A model generated the notes under the pieces. The model did no database searches and was not told the origin of the DNA. It was given only the letters and a program-made list of their open reading frames with translations. Shown here in pieces: positions 12,305 through 23,934 of a DNA stretch of 64,000 bases; the stretch's first letter is position 1; every line of letters begins with the position of its first letter. Origin of the DNA: Abelmoschus esculentus (taxonomy: Eukaryota > Streptophyta > Magnoliopsida > Malvales > Malvaceae). The DNA lies in assembly GCA_035048815.1 (NCBI GenBank), contig JAUCBN010000046.1, positions 11,076,999 through 11,140,998 on the forward strand, written 5' to 3'. The translations under genes were made by a program, and so were the position numbers.

Positions 12305-12784
12305 TCACTTGTCCAAAAATCTAAGTCTTTATCACCTAAGTTCATTAAAAGAATTCCTATAATCCAACAAGTCCCAAAAGTGTTTTTAAAATTTATCTTA
12401 TAGTAAGCTTCTAAGTTTCCATCCTTTAGTATCCTAAGGCTAAACCTTCTTAACAGGACCTAACCATGGTAAGGAGAAAGATTTCTATAGCCTTAAAGAA
12501 TAAAGTAAGGCAATACTGATGATGGGCAGTGCAAAAGTATAGGCAACTGATTCAAGTAAGGCGGTGAGCATAAAAAATTTAAAAAAAATCACTTAAATAC
12601 TCCCTTTTTTTGGCAAGGCCTCGGCAGTAGATTGCCTCGGCAGAGACTCGACACCCCCAAACTCGAACCAAGCATTGTCCTCAATGCTTTATATCAGAAG
12701 AAAATAACGGGCAACAAAATATGAAAATAAACAACATATAAAGAAACAAGCAGCATATAAAGAGAAAAAGTATTGAATAAAAAT

Positions 12785-14320
12785 TTAAAGGGACTCCGAA
12801 GAGCAACTTGTAACAATCTTTCGTCGAGGACGTGCTGCTGATTGCTTCGTCTTTGGTGAGGGCGATGACTAAGTTTTTGCTTGCCGGGGCGGTTGGACTC
12901 TTGTTGGTGGTGTCCGTTGCATTGGAGCATCCACTTCTTCACCTTCTTCCTCGTCGGCAATCTCCTTGGTGATCATGATGTTCGTTCCACCTTCATTTGC
13001 TGCGTCTTCCCCGGCATGGTGTATGCTTGGTCCGGCAGCGGTTGAGCTTTGGTGTACATAGGCATCTATATCTGCTGATAGACTACCCATGATGATGGGG
13101 GATCGTGTAGGAATGCTGAAGACTGCCCTCCTCTTTGATGGTCTTCTGCTGGCAGATGATGCTGCGGCAGAGTCTGTTGCCCTAGATGGGCCGGCAGCAT
13201 GAAATTGTTGCTGAGGGCTCGTGTGGAAGAATGGTCGTGGTCCTCCTAGAGTTGGTGTAGTTTCTGTATAGGGCGCAGCTGTGACAAACATGTTGGTGGG
13301 AAATTTTGGAAACTGCGCCCCTTGGTCTGGAAAGGCATGGAGCATCATTTGGGCAAGTGTGCCGTTAAAGTCTCTTTGATACTCCATATGTCTCTGTTGC
13401 CTAAGATCCATCGCTGTCATCCTTTGCAGTATCTCCTGGTACGGGTCTGCTGCGGCAGTGGTGTGGGCAGTATCTGGCATGTCTGTCGTGTACTGGGCCC
13501 CGACAGCAGTATCAGCAGTGAACTGCTGGGGCGTTGCCTGGATTGGTTCTGCCTGAGTGATCTGCATGATTTTGTGGCAGAATTCTCTTATCCACCCTCT
13601 CCTATAGGCTATGAATTCATCTGTCTCGGCCGTGGGGACACCTGCAACATTGCATATACCAGTAATTAAACAAGGGAAATATAATGGTCCTCTATCCTTC
13701 TTACCGCATTCGTAAATTTCTCGTAGGATGATTTCTCCAACATTGATGATCCTTTTGTTGATGATTGATTGGATGAGTACCAATCTTCTCCGATCCACCG
13801 TACTGTTATGGGAGGTTGGTATAAGGCGTCTTTTGACAAAGGTGTTCCATAGCTTAGCCTCGGGTTTCATACTTTGTTGTGCTACCGATCCTATATGGGC
13901 ACCGGTTTCCCAAGAAGTATTCGTGTAGCAAAGGTCGTCTTTAATCAATTAATAATCCTCGACAGTGATATCCTTTATGAATTCAGCATGTACATCATGG
14001 TCAGGTGTGAGGCCGTAGTATTGGTTGATGGTCTTGGCATCAAGCTGGACAGGCCTACCCCGGTAGTGGACAAAAAGGGAGTCCTTGCTTGGCCCATGCG
14101 CATAGAATTCCCGCACGATGGTGGCATTGGCCTGGGCAGGTTGTAGGCAAAAGATTTCCCAATCTTGGTACTTGATTCTATCGAGCAAATAGTGCTCGAT
14201 GCCGTAATTTTCTTCGTAGGAATGTTGGAACCCTTGCTCCTCCCATAACTGCCAAGCGATGAAAGACCTGTTGAAGCGGTCTTCAACATTGGCTGGGGCA
14301 AAACGTTTGTAGGTGGCCAT
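12785..14320 (-). pseudogene. B second ORF (envelope-position protein), two nonsense codons
   Basis: From ATG at 14318-14320 (MATYKRFAP) to TAA at 12785-12787 is 512 codons, exactly the length of the copy in C. Two in-frame stops interrupt it: TAA at 13949-13951, where relatives have Glu, and TAG at 12869-12871, where they have Gln. The N-terminal 280 or so residues are the conserved part (YGIEHYL, FYGLTP-like, RRLIPTSHNS, RRGW); then come a Gln/Met-rich stretch (MDLRQQRHMEYQRDF) and a low-complexity Pro/Ser/Arg and acidic tail. I see no clear signal peptide or membrane span, so calling it an envelope rests on position only. It follows a TATA-bearing spacer. Confidence 0.85.
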
Positions 14321-14480
14321 AAGGATTTTGAAAGTTGAGACTCTTGGAGATTTTCTTGAAGAAATTTTGAAAATATCAAGAAGGTTTGAGAGTAGGCAGA
14401 GAGTATTGTGAGAGCAAGATTATCAAATATTCTAAAGAAAACAAGAATGCAAGAGTGAATAGTTCAAGAGTGAGAGATTG

Positions 14481-14488
14481 CTTATATA
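14481..14488 (-). promoter_or_regulatory. B TATA box before the second ORF
   Basis: TATATAAG on the minus strand, 168 bases upstream of the ATG at 14320. The same octamer stands 163 bases (C) and 162 bases (E) before the equivalent ATG. Confidence 0.6.
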
Positions 14489-14805
14489 GGCCTCGGCATT
14501 GTGACCGTTTGAACCACTAGCCGTTTTGTAGCCGTTAGTCTTTCCTGTCATTTCCTTTTCTGCCGCGGCAGAAATCTCGGCAAATTAGCCGTTACACTGT
14601 TCTGCCCGTTGGAACTGCTGCGGCTCTGACACTGTTTTCTGCCCCAGTAGAATTCCTTCTGTGAACTATTTCTCCTTTCTTCTTGCTTATTATCCTAAAT
14701 AAAAATTAAACTCAAACTAGAAAAATAATTAAAGCAAAAGCAAAAATTATAAAAAGAAAATATAAACTAAACTAATCCTAATATAATAAAAAGAAAGGTG
14801 AGAGA

Positions 14806-17465
14806 TCATGTTACTGGTGGAGTGCATGCAAATGCATCTCCCAAGATGATTCTCTCTTGCCGGCCAAAGTGACTCTGTAAATGGTGACTATTGGCTTTAT
14901 GTCCATCTTTGTTTTTCCTAATCTTTACTGCGCCCTTTATAACTGGACAGTGTGTTGTCCTGTTGGTTTCCTCCAAATCTGCCTTACTTTTTCTGCCAAA
15001 TATTCTGCCATAAAGTATTTCAATTTTCCTGTCGAGAATACTGCCCAGGCAGTGGCTGTTGGAACAGAATGTCTTTGTGCCTGTATCTGTGCTGTGAAGG
15101 ACTTTGCACTCTTTTGTATCATCATGCCTTTTCAAATTGTGGAAGGCATTGAGTTTGACTTGTTGGTCATTGACCCTCATTGTCAACTCTCCTTTTTCCA
15201 CATCAATTAATGTTCTTTCAGTGGCAAGGAAATGTCTCCCCAAGATGATCGATGCATTATCATCTGCTTCACAATCAAGGACAAGAAAATCAGCGGGAAA
15301 AATAAATTTGTCAACTCTTACCAATATGTCCTCGATTTTGCCTTCGGGTTGCACATATGATCGATCCGCAAGTTAGAGTATAACTGTTGTAGATTTTTCC
15401 CTTCTTATTCCAAGCTTTTGAAAAAAAGATTTGGGCATTAGGTTGATACTTCCTTCAAGGTCGCATAGGGCCTTACCTTCATAGTTATTACCTATTGCAC
15501 AAGGTATGATAAAGCATCCAGGATCCTTCAATTTTGGTGGCATGCGATTGTGTAGCATTTCTATGCATCCTTCGGTAGCAGCCACTGTTTCGAACTCAAC
15601 TAGTCTTTTTCTCTTAGACACAATGTCTTTAAAAAATTTAGCATAATTAGGCATTTGTTCAACTGCCTCTACGAATGGTAAGTTGATGTGGACTTGCTTT
15701 AAAATATCAAGACATTTCTTGAATTGATGGTCCTGTTTTTGGTTTTTCAACCTTTGTGGGAAGGGTGGTGGTGGTCTCATCTCGTACAGGGTTTCTTTAG
15801 TTTGGAACTTAATACCTGTACCATTGGGATTGTTGTTGTCTCGGCAGATTGTTCAGGAACTGCTGCGTTCTTTGCTGGGGCGGTGTTATCAGTATCAACA
15901 TCTAAATCCTCTTTTGTTGGTTCTGTTGATGGAACTTGGCCTATTGGAATTCCTATCTTTTCCTTTAGCTGTAGACCACTCCTAGTAGTGATTGCCTTAC
16001 ACTGTTCATGGTCTATTACCTTAACAACTTCAGTATTGCTAGGTAGTCCTCCTTGTGGTCTAGTGTTTATATTTTAAGCAAACTACCCAACCTGAGTTTC
16101 CAATGCCTTAATTGCTGCCTCTTGGTTTTGCAACCTCATCTCAGTCCTATTTATAAACACATCTGTTCTTTTGATGAAGTTGCTATTCTCTGCCATATAT
16201 GACTCAGTTTTCATCATGAATGCTTTCAGAGAATTTTCCAAGGAACTTACAGAATGTTGTTCCACCTGCTGCGGCGGCATTGGCAGCTGGACCTGCGGCG
16301 GCGGCAGATATTGCATTGGTTGTTGGAATCCTGGGGGTTGGGTGGTTGGATTTAAGGCATTGTTGGGATTACTCCATGACAAGTTTGGATGCCTCTTCCA
16401 TGAGAGGTTGTATGTGTTGGACATCATATTGTTTCGGTTATAGTTTCCAACATACAGGCTGAATTCTTGATTCATATAGTCAGAAGAATTATGGTTCCCT
16501 CCACATAAATCACAAAAAGAATCAATGGCCTTAACCTCACGGGTATTTTGTTGTAGTTGCAAATTTTGCACCATCTTGGTAAGAGAGGCCAGTTGTGCTG
16601 CCACTGAATTTGGTGTGTCTAACTCATTCACCGTGGCTTGGCGTCTTACTCCTCCTCGCCTAGATGTGAGGAATTGAAAATCATTTTTCGCGAGTTTGTT
16701 CAATATCTCAATAGCTTCCTCAGGTGCCTTGTCAAGGAGTGTTCCGTTTGCCGAGGCATCTAACATCATCCTTGTCGGGGCATTCGTGGCATTATAGAAC
16801 ATGGTGTATTGTGTCCATAGAGGAAATCCATGCAAAGGACACTTGTGCAATAACTCTCTGTAGCGCTCCCATGCCTCGTACATAGGTTCGTCATCTGCCT
16901 GTCGAAAAGAAGTGATTTCATTACGAAGTCGATCATATAAATTTGTAGGATTAAAACGTGTAATGAAATCTCGGCATAATTCACTCCAAGATCCTATTGA
17001 TCCTGCTGGAATGCTATTTAACCAGGTTTTTGCCCTATCCCTCAGTGAATAGAGAAATAGTTTTAATCTCAAGACATCTTCATGGACTCCTTGGATTTTG
17101 AAGGAATTGCATATCTCCATGAATGACTTGAGGTGCTGCCTGACATCTTCAGTCATAGACCCACCAAACTATCCAATAGTGTTGAGCGTATTGAACGTAA
17201 CAGGTTTTAGCTCAAAGTGGTTTGCTTCTATTTCCGGTGTAACGACTTCTGGATTTAACCCATTTAAGTCCTCTTCCAGAAAATCTCTAACAGTGAGCTG
17301 TCGCGGCCTTGGTGGCAGCGGAAGACCTCCATTGGCGGCAGGTAAGTTTTGTCCTACCGGATGAACTTCCATAGCTTCTTGGATTTGTCTCCTCAACCTT
17401 TGTTGTGTACGTTCGATCTCTTGGTCTAACTCGTACAAAGGGTTGGTTGGGTTGGCCCTGGTCAT
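14806..17465 (-). pseudogene. B gag-protease ORF, broken by stops and a frame change
   Basis: Gag starts at ATG 17463-17465 (MTRANPTNPL). Blocks: FELKPVTFN near 17210; a capsid-like block with LYDRLRNEITSFRQ and YEAWERYREL near 16870; zinc knuckle CDLCGGNHNSSDY near 16500, its final Cys replaced by Tyr; a Gln/Pro-rich linker. Protease follows with the active-site motif CDLEGSINLM near 15450 (usual DLGAS, so Gly-Ala is altered) and a conserved CTPPVT end at 14806. Stops lie at 17169-17171, 16083-16085 and 15373-15375, with a frame change between 15781 and 16083. In element E the equivalent is one continuous frame of 848 codons, so a single Gag-protease polyprotein is the ancestral state. Confidence 0.88.
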
Positions 17466-17545
17466 ACACCAAGAAAAACAACAAAGTAAAATAAAAATTA
17501 AAAACTAAAAAGCAAGAAAATAAAGAAAAAAAATTTAGTTGCCAA

Positions 17546-17563
17546 TCCCCGGTAACGGCGCCA
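17546..17563 (-). other. B primer binding site for tRNA-Asp
   Basis: The minus strand reads TGGCGCCGTTACCGGGGA, one change from the tRNA-Asp complement, six bases from the LTR. Confidence 0.88.
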
Positions 17564-17569
17564 AAAACT

Positions 17570-18903
17570 TGTTGCGTGTCAAAAGTGCGCAATTGGTGCA
17601 AGTGGACACATCACAAGTAATAAAGTGATCAGTATAATCGTGTATCGTCTCCACAGGGATTGGTGTACTTAATATGCCTCATTCGTCTTCTTGCTCTGTA
17701 AAAAGAAATAAAATAAAGACACAGGTAAATTTGGTTTTAATGAAACTAAATAAATTGAAATAAAGAAAACTAAGAATAAAGATGAGGTCTGATTAAGAGA
17801 GAGGGAAGGATCCAGTTGTGTTGTATTGAGGACTTGATTGACTTGTCTCTGTCCAATGCAATTGTACATCACTGCCTCGGCAGCACTACAGATTACTGCC
17901 TTGGCAGCGACGATACTTTTCCGCCGCGGTAATCCCTTGCTCGTGTGTGGACTTTATCAAAGTTCGACAAAGTGTCCTTGGATGACTCCGCTTATCCCTA
18001 AGTCAAAGTATTGTTGATGACTAGTCCTTGAATATATCTCCCAGCGTGAATCAATTATACCCACCAACCAATCTCACACTTCTTTTAGCCACTGAAACTC
18101 TAACCTATCCCTAGGCCGAGTTAGTATTTCGCGATTGAAATACCATACTTATCCCTTTCGTGAATCTAACTCTCCCGAGTCTAGATAAATAGATTACTCA
18201 CAAACTTCTCTCTCGATCTTGAATGCAAGAACAAAGTATGGAAAAGGATAAGCAAACCTTGATATATTTATTGCATTGAAAACAAAGAACAAAGTACAAT
18301 CTCCTCTCACAAATACTTAACAACCTTCACCTAAACCCTAAGAAAACTTAGAACATAATTTGAGAGAAAGAAAACAATAAATTTTAGGGTGAACTCTCTA
18401 TGAATCGGCTCTCCTATTCCCTTAGACGGCTAGGTCTTATATAGGCTTGGCCTAGGGAAACCTTTCCTAATTAGAATACATCTTAGAGTAGGGAACAAGT
18501 CATGTACATAAATAAAATATTTCCAAGTTTATTTTAACTAAGAAGCTTTCCCGCGTGGCCTTGTCTTAGGCTTTTCCTCGTGCTAACCAGCTCCGATCCA
18601 TGTTCTGCATGTCCAGAAACGTCCCTTGTATTTTTCTCTTCCAATCGCCTACAGTATCGCTTCCTTTCTTTCTGCTGCTGCCTCGGCATCAAGTCCTGCC
18701 TCGGCCATGTTGCTGCCGCGGCAATAGTTTATCCCGCACAGATGTAAAAATGCAGTAAAACTTGTCTTTTCTGTAAATATCATTTTATAAGTATAACTTC
18801 TAAATATATCATATTAAGTATATGCATTGGTCCGAGTAGGTGTAGATTTAGTGATTAATGCCCATAAAAGGTGTAAAAGTGATAGTGAGTTGAGCACTTA
18901 TCA
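17570..18903 (-). repeat. B 5' LTR
   Basis: It begins TGTTGCGTGTCAAAAGTG on the plus strand and ends GCACTTATCA. In element orientation it has a TATATAAG promoter element near 18440 and contains palindromes at 17873, 17897, 18679 and 18714 of the form TGCCNNGGCA. Confidence 0.92.
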
Positions 18904-19050
18904 ATTATATGAATTCATGAATTATATGTTGGGATGCTGAAATATGGAAAATATGCAGAAATATCTATTAAAGCCCTTGAATCTTGTCCTTTATTAGTAA
19001 ATATCGGGTGGGAAAATGGTAATAAAAATAGGACTTTTACGCACTCATCA

Positions 19051-19580
19051 ACTTTCTTACTGAACGGGTGGCCATACATTTGACACGCTTTGCAGGCGGT
19101 GGTAGTGGTGCAGTATGTGTTCCTGGTATCATCCTTGTCTCTTTGTACCTCTACTATAATGGTTGCTCTATCCTCCTCTCCGAGGTGAGGTAGAGAGATG
19201 ATCCTTTCAATTCTCCTTTTCACTCGAATTCGAGGGCTGGGGGCATCAATACTTGGGCTAGTGGTGGTTCAACTTCTAGTGAGGGAATATTGTGGTCACC
19301 ATTTCTTATTTGTACAATTCTGGCCTTAGAGGAAATTAAGTCTGTGGCAAGTCCCTTGCTTTTTCCTGAGCATATGGTGGTGGGACAGAAGGACCAACAA
19401 GAACTTGATAAGAGTCATAGCAGATTCATTAGGTATAGGTGCTTGTGCAGACTTTAGTTGTTGTGGCTAGTTTGGGCGAGTTTCTTGGTGGACTAGTTCT
19501 GGGTTGACTTTTTTGTACAAGTATTCTGGGAAAATTGGGAATAACATAGAATTATCCGAGTGCAACATCATAAAATGAGC
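19051..19580 (-). pseudogene. J: relic of the tail of an older Athila second ORF
   Basis: The minus strand shows proline- and arginine-rich coding remnants in several frames (for example SPRIRVKRRIERI near 19225), like the basic tail of the second ORF, and a block YVIPNFPRI near 19520. The last 90 or so bases (19491-19580) recur, diverged, at 43012-43101, at the start of relic I. J is therefore probably the 3' continuation of relic I, separated from it by the LTR cluster L/K. Heavily decayed. Confidence 0.45.
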
Positions 19581-19806
19581 TTAGAAGTTAGTGAACCGAT
19601 TTTACCAAAATAACCTAGTTCAAGATTAAATACTTAAAAATTAGTTTTAAATCGAAATAAATTATGGAAAATATCGTAAAATACTTATTTAAAATATACT
19701 TTACTTCAGTCAAATCAATTTCGAAAATTGACCCTTGAATCCCTAAGATTTTGAAATTAGTGACTATTTTATAAAGATTGAAAACTTATGGACAATTTTA
19801 TTATGT

Positions 19807-19943
19807 TGATAAGGGTAGTACTATCACCGGACACCAAAGTGAGATTTATTATGTTGGGGGTAGTACCAACATGCGCATGCTCTAGAGGTAGTACTATTAT
19901 GTGGTTGCCCACTTATCCTAACGATTTGGGGTAGTACAAATCG
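19807..19943 (+). other. L hairpins sharing the loop GGGGTAGTAC
   Basis: TGATA 19807-19811 with TATCA 19822-19826, loop AGGGTAGTAC. ATGTTG 19851-19856 with CAACAT 19867-19872, loop GGGGTAGTAC. CGATTT 19922-19927 with AAATCG 19938-19943, loop GGGGTAGTAC. A fourth loop copy near 19886 has poor arms. Confidence 0.7.
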
Positions 19944-20632
19944 GATCACTAGCACCACTATAAATTTATGTTTTCACTTTGTAATTGAAAGTGTTATGTT
20001 TATTCAGGCTTTGCTAGGTGAATAGCATATTGGCCTTGTTTTTTCTTAGAAAGAATATAACATCTTTTAAAGATTTATACCGGGATTTTATGTTGGCTTG
20101 TTAGGCCATGGTTTGATAAAACTTGTTGGATTTACAGTTGGCGTTGTTGGCTATGTATTTAAATTGTTTTAAAGGAAGTATGAAAAGTTTTAATTTGACA
20201 TATTTGAGTTAAGAAGGGCTGCATTACAAGTGATGTGTAACGATCCCGTTTTTCCAGGTCAACATCGGGTGTTGACTTGATTCATGAATCGTCAAGTTTG
20301 GTTCATGTTGGAACGTGGTGGGCCTGAGTTTTGTAATGTTGGGCCTTTTGGGTTTGTTAGTGAGCTTGTTGGGTTTGAGTTTGGGATTATGTTTGATGGA
20401 TGAAGAGGTCTAGAAGGGTAATTAGGTAAATTACCAACTAAGAAGGTAATAAGGGGGCCGATGAAAAAAGTAAAAGGTTTTTGAGTCTTAATATTTTACC
20501 CTCTCGTCTCTTTCATCCTCTACTTATTGAACACAAGAGAAAAATGGAAACTTAATTTTGTTGAGAAAGAATCTCGTTTTGGCCATCAAGGAAGATTTAT
20601 TCAGCATAATGAGATCTATCAATCAAGGTGCA

Positions 20633-22010
20633 TGTTGCGTGTAAAAAGTGTGCAATTAGTGCAAGTGTACACGTCGCAAGTAATAAAGTGATAAGTATTA
20701 TCGAATATCGTCTCCACAAGGATTGGTCTACTTAATATGCCTTCTTTTGTATTCTTGCTCTGTAAAAGAAATAAAATAAAAACACATATGATTTGGTTTG
20801 GAGTAAAATAAATAACTTGAATAATAAAACAAACTAAATAATGAGAAAATAATCAGAATAAGAAGGTGGCCAGGATCCAGTTGTGTTGTATTGTGGATTC
20901 AATTGACTTGTCTCTGTCCAATGCAATCACACAACACTGCCTCGGCAACACTGCAGTTTTACTGCCTCGACAGTAATGATGTTCGTCCGCCGAGGCAATC
21001 CCTTGCTCTTGGGTAGACTTTACCATGATTCGGCAAAGTGTCCTTTGATGACTCCGCTTATCCCTAAGTCGAAGTGTTGTTGATGACTAATCCTTGATGA
21101 TACCTCCCGGCGTGAATCAATTATAATCACCAACCAATCCCACACTTCTTTTAGTCGCTGAAACTCTAACCTATCCCTAGGCTGAGTTAGTATTTTCTGA
21201 ATAGAAAAATACCGTACTTATTCCTTTCGTGAATCTAACTCTCCCGATATTAAATAAATATGTCTCTCACAAACTTCTCTCCCGACCTTGAATGCAAGAA
21301 CAATGAATGACAAAGAATAAGCAAATCTTGATATTTTATTACATTGAAACAAGAAAACAAAGTTCAATCTCTTCTCACAAATACTCTAAAACTTTGACCT
21401 AAGCCTAAAAGAAATTAGAACATAACGAGAAACAAAGAAAACTCTAAATTCTAAGATGAACTCTCTAATTCAGCTCTCTAGTATATGATGTGTGTTCTTC
21501 TCCATGGGCGGCTATGGTTTATATAGGCTTGGCCTAGGGCAAACCTTTCCTAAGTAGGAATACAACTTGGAGTAAAACACAAGTCAAGTACATAAATAAA
21601 ATATTTGTTTTATTTCTAAGTTTATTCCCGCAAGGATTCTTTTCCCGCATAGCCTTTGACTTTGACCTTCCATGCGCTTTCTAGCTCCGCTCCTTGTACT
21701 GCTTGTCCAGAAACATCCACCTCATTTTTCTCTTCAGATCACCTACCATATCAGTACTTGTTCACCAGGTACTGCCGCGGCCTCAGGTCTTGCCTCGGCA
21801 TCAATCTCTGTCGCGGCATATGATATTCCTACAAATGCACAAAGGTGCCGTAAAGCTTGCATTTTTCTATAAATATCATCTTTATAAATCGCAAAAGCAA
21901 AATATCTAAATATCTTACATTAAGTACATGCTTTAGTCCAAGTAGGTGTAGATTAAGTGATTATTGTCCATGAAAGGTGTAAAAAGTGATAGTGAATTAA
22001 GCACTTATCA
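20633..22010 (-). repeat. M: solo LTR (Athila-like), target duplication GTGCA
   Basis: It begins TGTTGCGTGTAAAAAGTG and ends TTAAGCACTTATCA on the plus strand; GTGCA at 20628-20632 and 22011-22015 flanks it. It is about 1378 bases with no internal domain. Confidence 0.92.
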
Positions 22011-22389
22011 GTGCATATCTTCAGCTTTGGTGGAGAAAGGTTGAGAAGCTCAAAATAAAAGCTTGGAGGTGAGAAAAGCTAGGAAGAAGCTTTAATCCAG
22101 GTTGTTGCTTAAAGGTCAATAGATTTCTAACTCTTACACTTCATGTGTCTCATGAAATATTGTCTTGCTTGATTGTTGGTTGTTGAATGCTTGAGATGGA
22201 TGGTTGGGGTAGTTTAAAACCTAAAATGGTAGATTTCGTATTAGGATTTGTCTTGTTGTAAAACTATTAGGAAATCATCTAATATGCTTCATTAAACTCG
22301 TACAATCGATTTGGGAAGCAAGCATATAGGTTAGGTGAGAGTTCTTAGTGATTTTCAGCCTTAGATATGCAATTTCGTGCATGCGTAAT

Positions 22390-23553
22390 TGTTGAGTTGA
22401 TCGATCTTGAAGTATGGCCAAGAGGGGGGTGAATTGGCAATTAAAAGATTGATTGGAAATTTTCGGTAAAAATGAAAAATTTGATGACAAACGATTTATA
22501 GTGGTTTAAGCTTCGAAACAAGCTCTACATCCACTACCTTAGCTCCCACTAAGGATTTTGAAACCAATTCACTATTGAATTCGACCTTTTTCTCGGTTCA
22601 AGGGATAACCGTTACAAACAAATCAATTTTCTACCCAAAATTGATTTGGACCTCACAAAGTGTTACAAGAGATTAGAGTGGGCTAAAAGGAATTCTCTCA
22701 CAAGAAATAAATACCCCAAATACAAACAAACTCTCCCCAAACTCAGATTACAATTTATCAAAGTGAAATTACAAGAGTTGGGAGCAAAGATATGCAATTA
22801 GGTGCTTTGAGTTGGATTTTTGTGCTTGGATGATGCTTGAGGTTCAATAGTTGTTAATGCTGCTTGAACATCTTCATTTTATATGTCCTCATTGATTTCT
22901 AACCGTTGTGTTTGTTGGGAAATGAAATAAAGACATTGAGACTTCATCTTCCCGTCATAAATGCTCTTCTGTAGGCACATGTATCGATACTCGGGGAACC
23001 TGTTTCGGAACAGCCTATAAAAAGAAAGAGCTGTTGTGCATTTAATAGGGAGGGTATCGAAACAGGTATCGATGCCATTACTAAACTGTAATGGTGGGTA
23101 TCGAACCATGTTTCGAAACATCTCAACCATCATTTAAAGTTTTAACTGCCACCAACGGTCAACTCATTAAATGCTAAAATAGCCGTTGGGAAATAAAGGG
23201 TGTATCGATATCAGTATCGATACCTTGAGTCCTATTTTAAAAGATTTTTAAAACAAATAAAAATACTCGAAGTGGTTCGATACTAGGTTCGAAACATGCA
23301 TTTCCAGTGGCATAATGGTATCGAACCATGTTTCGATACTCGTTCTTAGTTTCAAGAACAAGGCTTTAAAATGCAGTAGGGTATCGATACCGGTTGAAAT
23401 GGTATCGATACTCTCGTATCAAAACACTTAGAAATTTTATTTCAAAGTTCTTGGTTTGACTTGAAATCAAAAATTTGACTTAAGGACTTAAAAATTTATT
23501 ATAAAATAGTCCTTATTCATAATTGTTATATCAAAATCAATTTTGGTTTTACA
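22390..23553 (-). repeat. P 3' LTR
   Basis: Its plus-strand start is TGTTGAGTTGATCGATC and its end TTTTGGTTTTACA; 1164 bases, equal to the 5' LTR. It is dense in GTATCGATAC-type palindromes (for example 22981-22990, 23214-23223, 23381-23390, 23402-23411). Confidence 0.92.
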
Positions 23554-23570
23554 ATCTCCCCCATTTTGAT
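23554..23570 (-). other. P polypurine tract
   Basis: The minus strand reads ATCAAAATGGGGGAGAT and abuts the LTR. The remaining bases up to 23934 are AT-rich and hold nothing I can name. Confidence 0.75.
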
Positions 23571-23934
23571 ATAACAAAACCATTATGAATTTTTAAGTTT
23601 TAAAAGCACACTTTTAGGTTCCAAGACTTCGAAATTTTTTTTTAAAAAAATTTAAATAAGAACTCCCCCTTAATAGGTGCATAACTTTAAATTTTAAAGA
23701 TGGTATTTCTCCCCCTTTTTGTTAGATCAAAATCAATATGAGACATAAAGCATAACAAGCATAGCATATAATTATAATCCATAGCATAAATATTCAAAAT
23801 CCAACAAAATATTCCAAAGCATAAAGAAATAACGTAGATGCATAAGTCTATATGAAATGAGAATGCAACAAGAACTTAAAGAAAAACATAACTAGTCCTA
23901 AAGCCAAAGCAAAGCAAAGGTAAAACGCTAAGGA

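Larger units (their letters stand above)
10524..18903 (-). mobile_element. B: complete Athila-like non-autonomous element, target duplication ATTAT
   Basis: ATTAT at 10519-10523 and 18904-18908 flanks the unit. From right to left: 5' LTR, primer site, gag-protease ORF, spacer with TATA, second ORF, 3' untranslated region with duplicated polypurine tract and hairpins, 3' LTR. It is about 8.4 kb. Nothing resembling reverse transcriptase, RNase H or integrase lies between protease and second ORF, where only about 485 bases separate them. The ORFs carry several stops. Confidence 0.93.
4266..19050 (-). mobile_element. F: old Athila-like non-autonomous element, split by later insertions
   Basis: Read from right to left: 5' LTR (18909-19050 plus 9309-10523), tRNA-Asp primer site, gag, remnant protease, spacer with TATA, second ORF. 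The 3' end is off the left edge. It is a divergent subfamily: its LTR begins, in element orientation, TGATGAGTGC rather than TGATAAGTGC, and gag differs clearly from B, C and E. It was hit by LTR H and solo LTR G in the second ORF and by element B in the 5' LTR, so it predates all three. It has the same gag-protease plus second ORF layout, without reverse transcriptase or integrase. Confidence 0.8.
9309..19050 (-). repeat. F 5' LTR, split by element B
   Basis: The LTR pieces are 9309-10523 and 18909-19050, about 1357 bases in total, near the length of the other Athila-like LTRs. On the plus strand it starts TGATGGAGGCTCGG beside the primer site and ends GCACTCATCA. Everything between 10524 and 18903 is element B, plus one copy of its 5-base duplication. 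Confidence 0.75.

Noticed and set aside
22981..23411. TATCGATA as the animal DREF/BEAF element
   Set aside because: Those factors are from insects; the resemblance is to a short palindrome only and means nothing in a plant without evidence.
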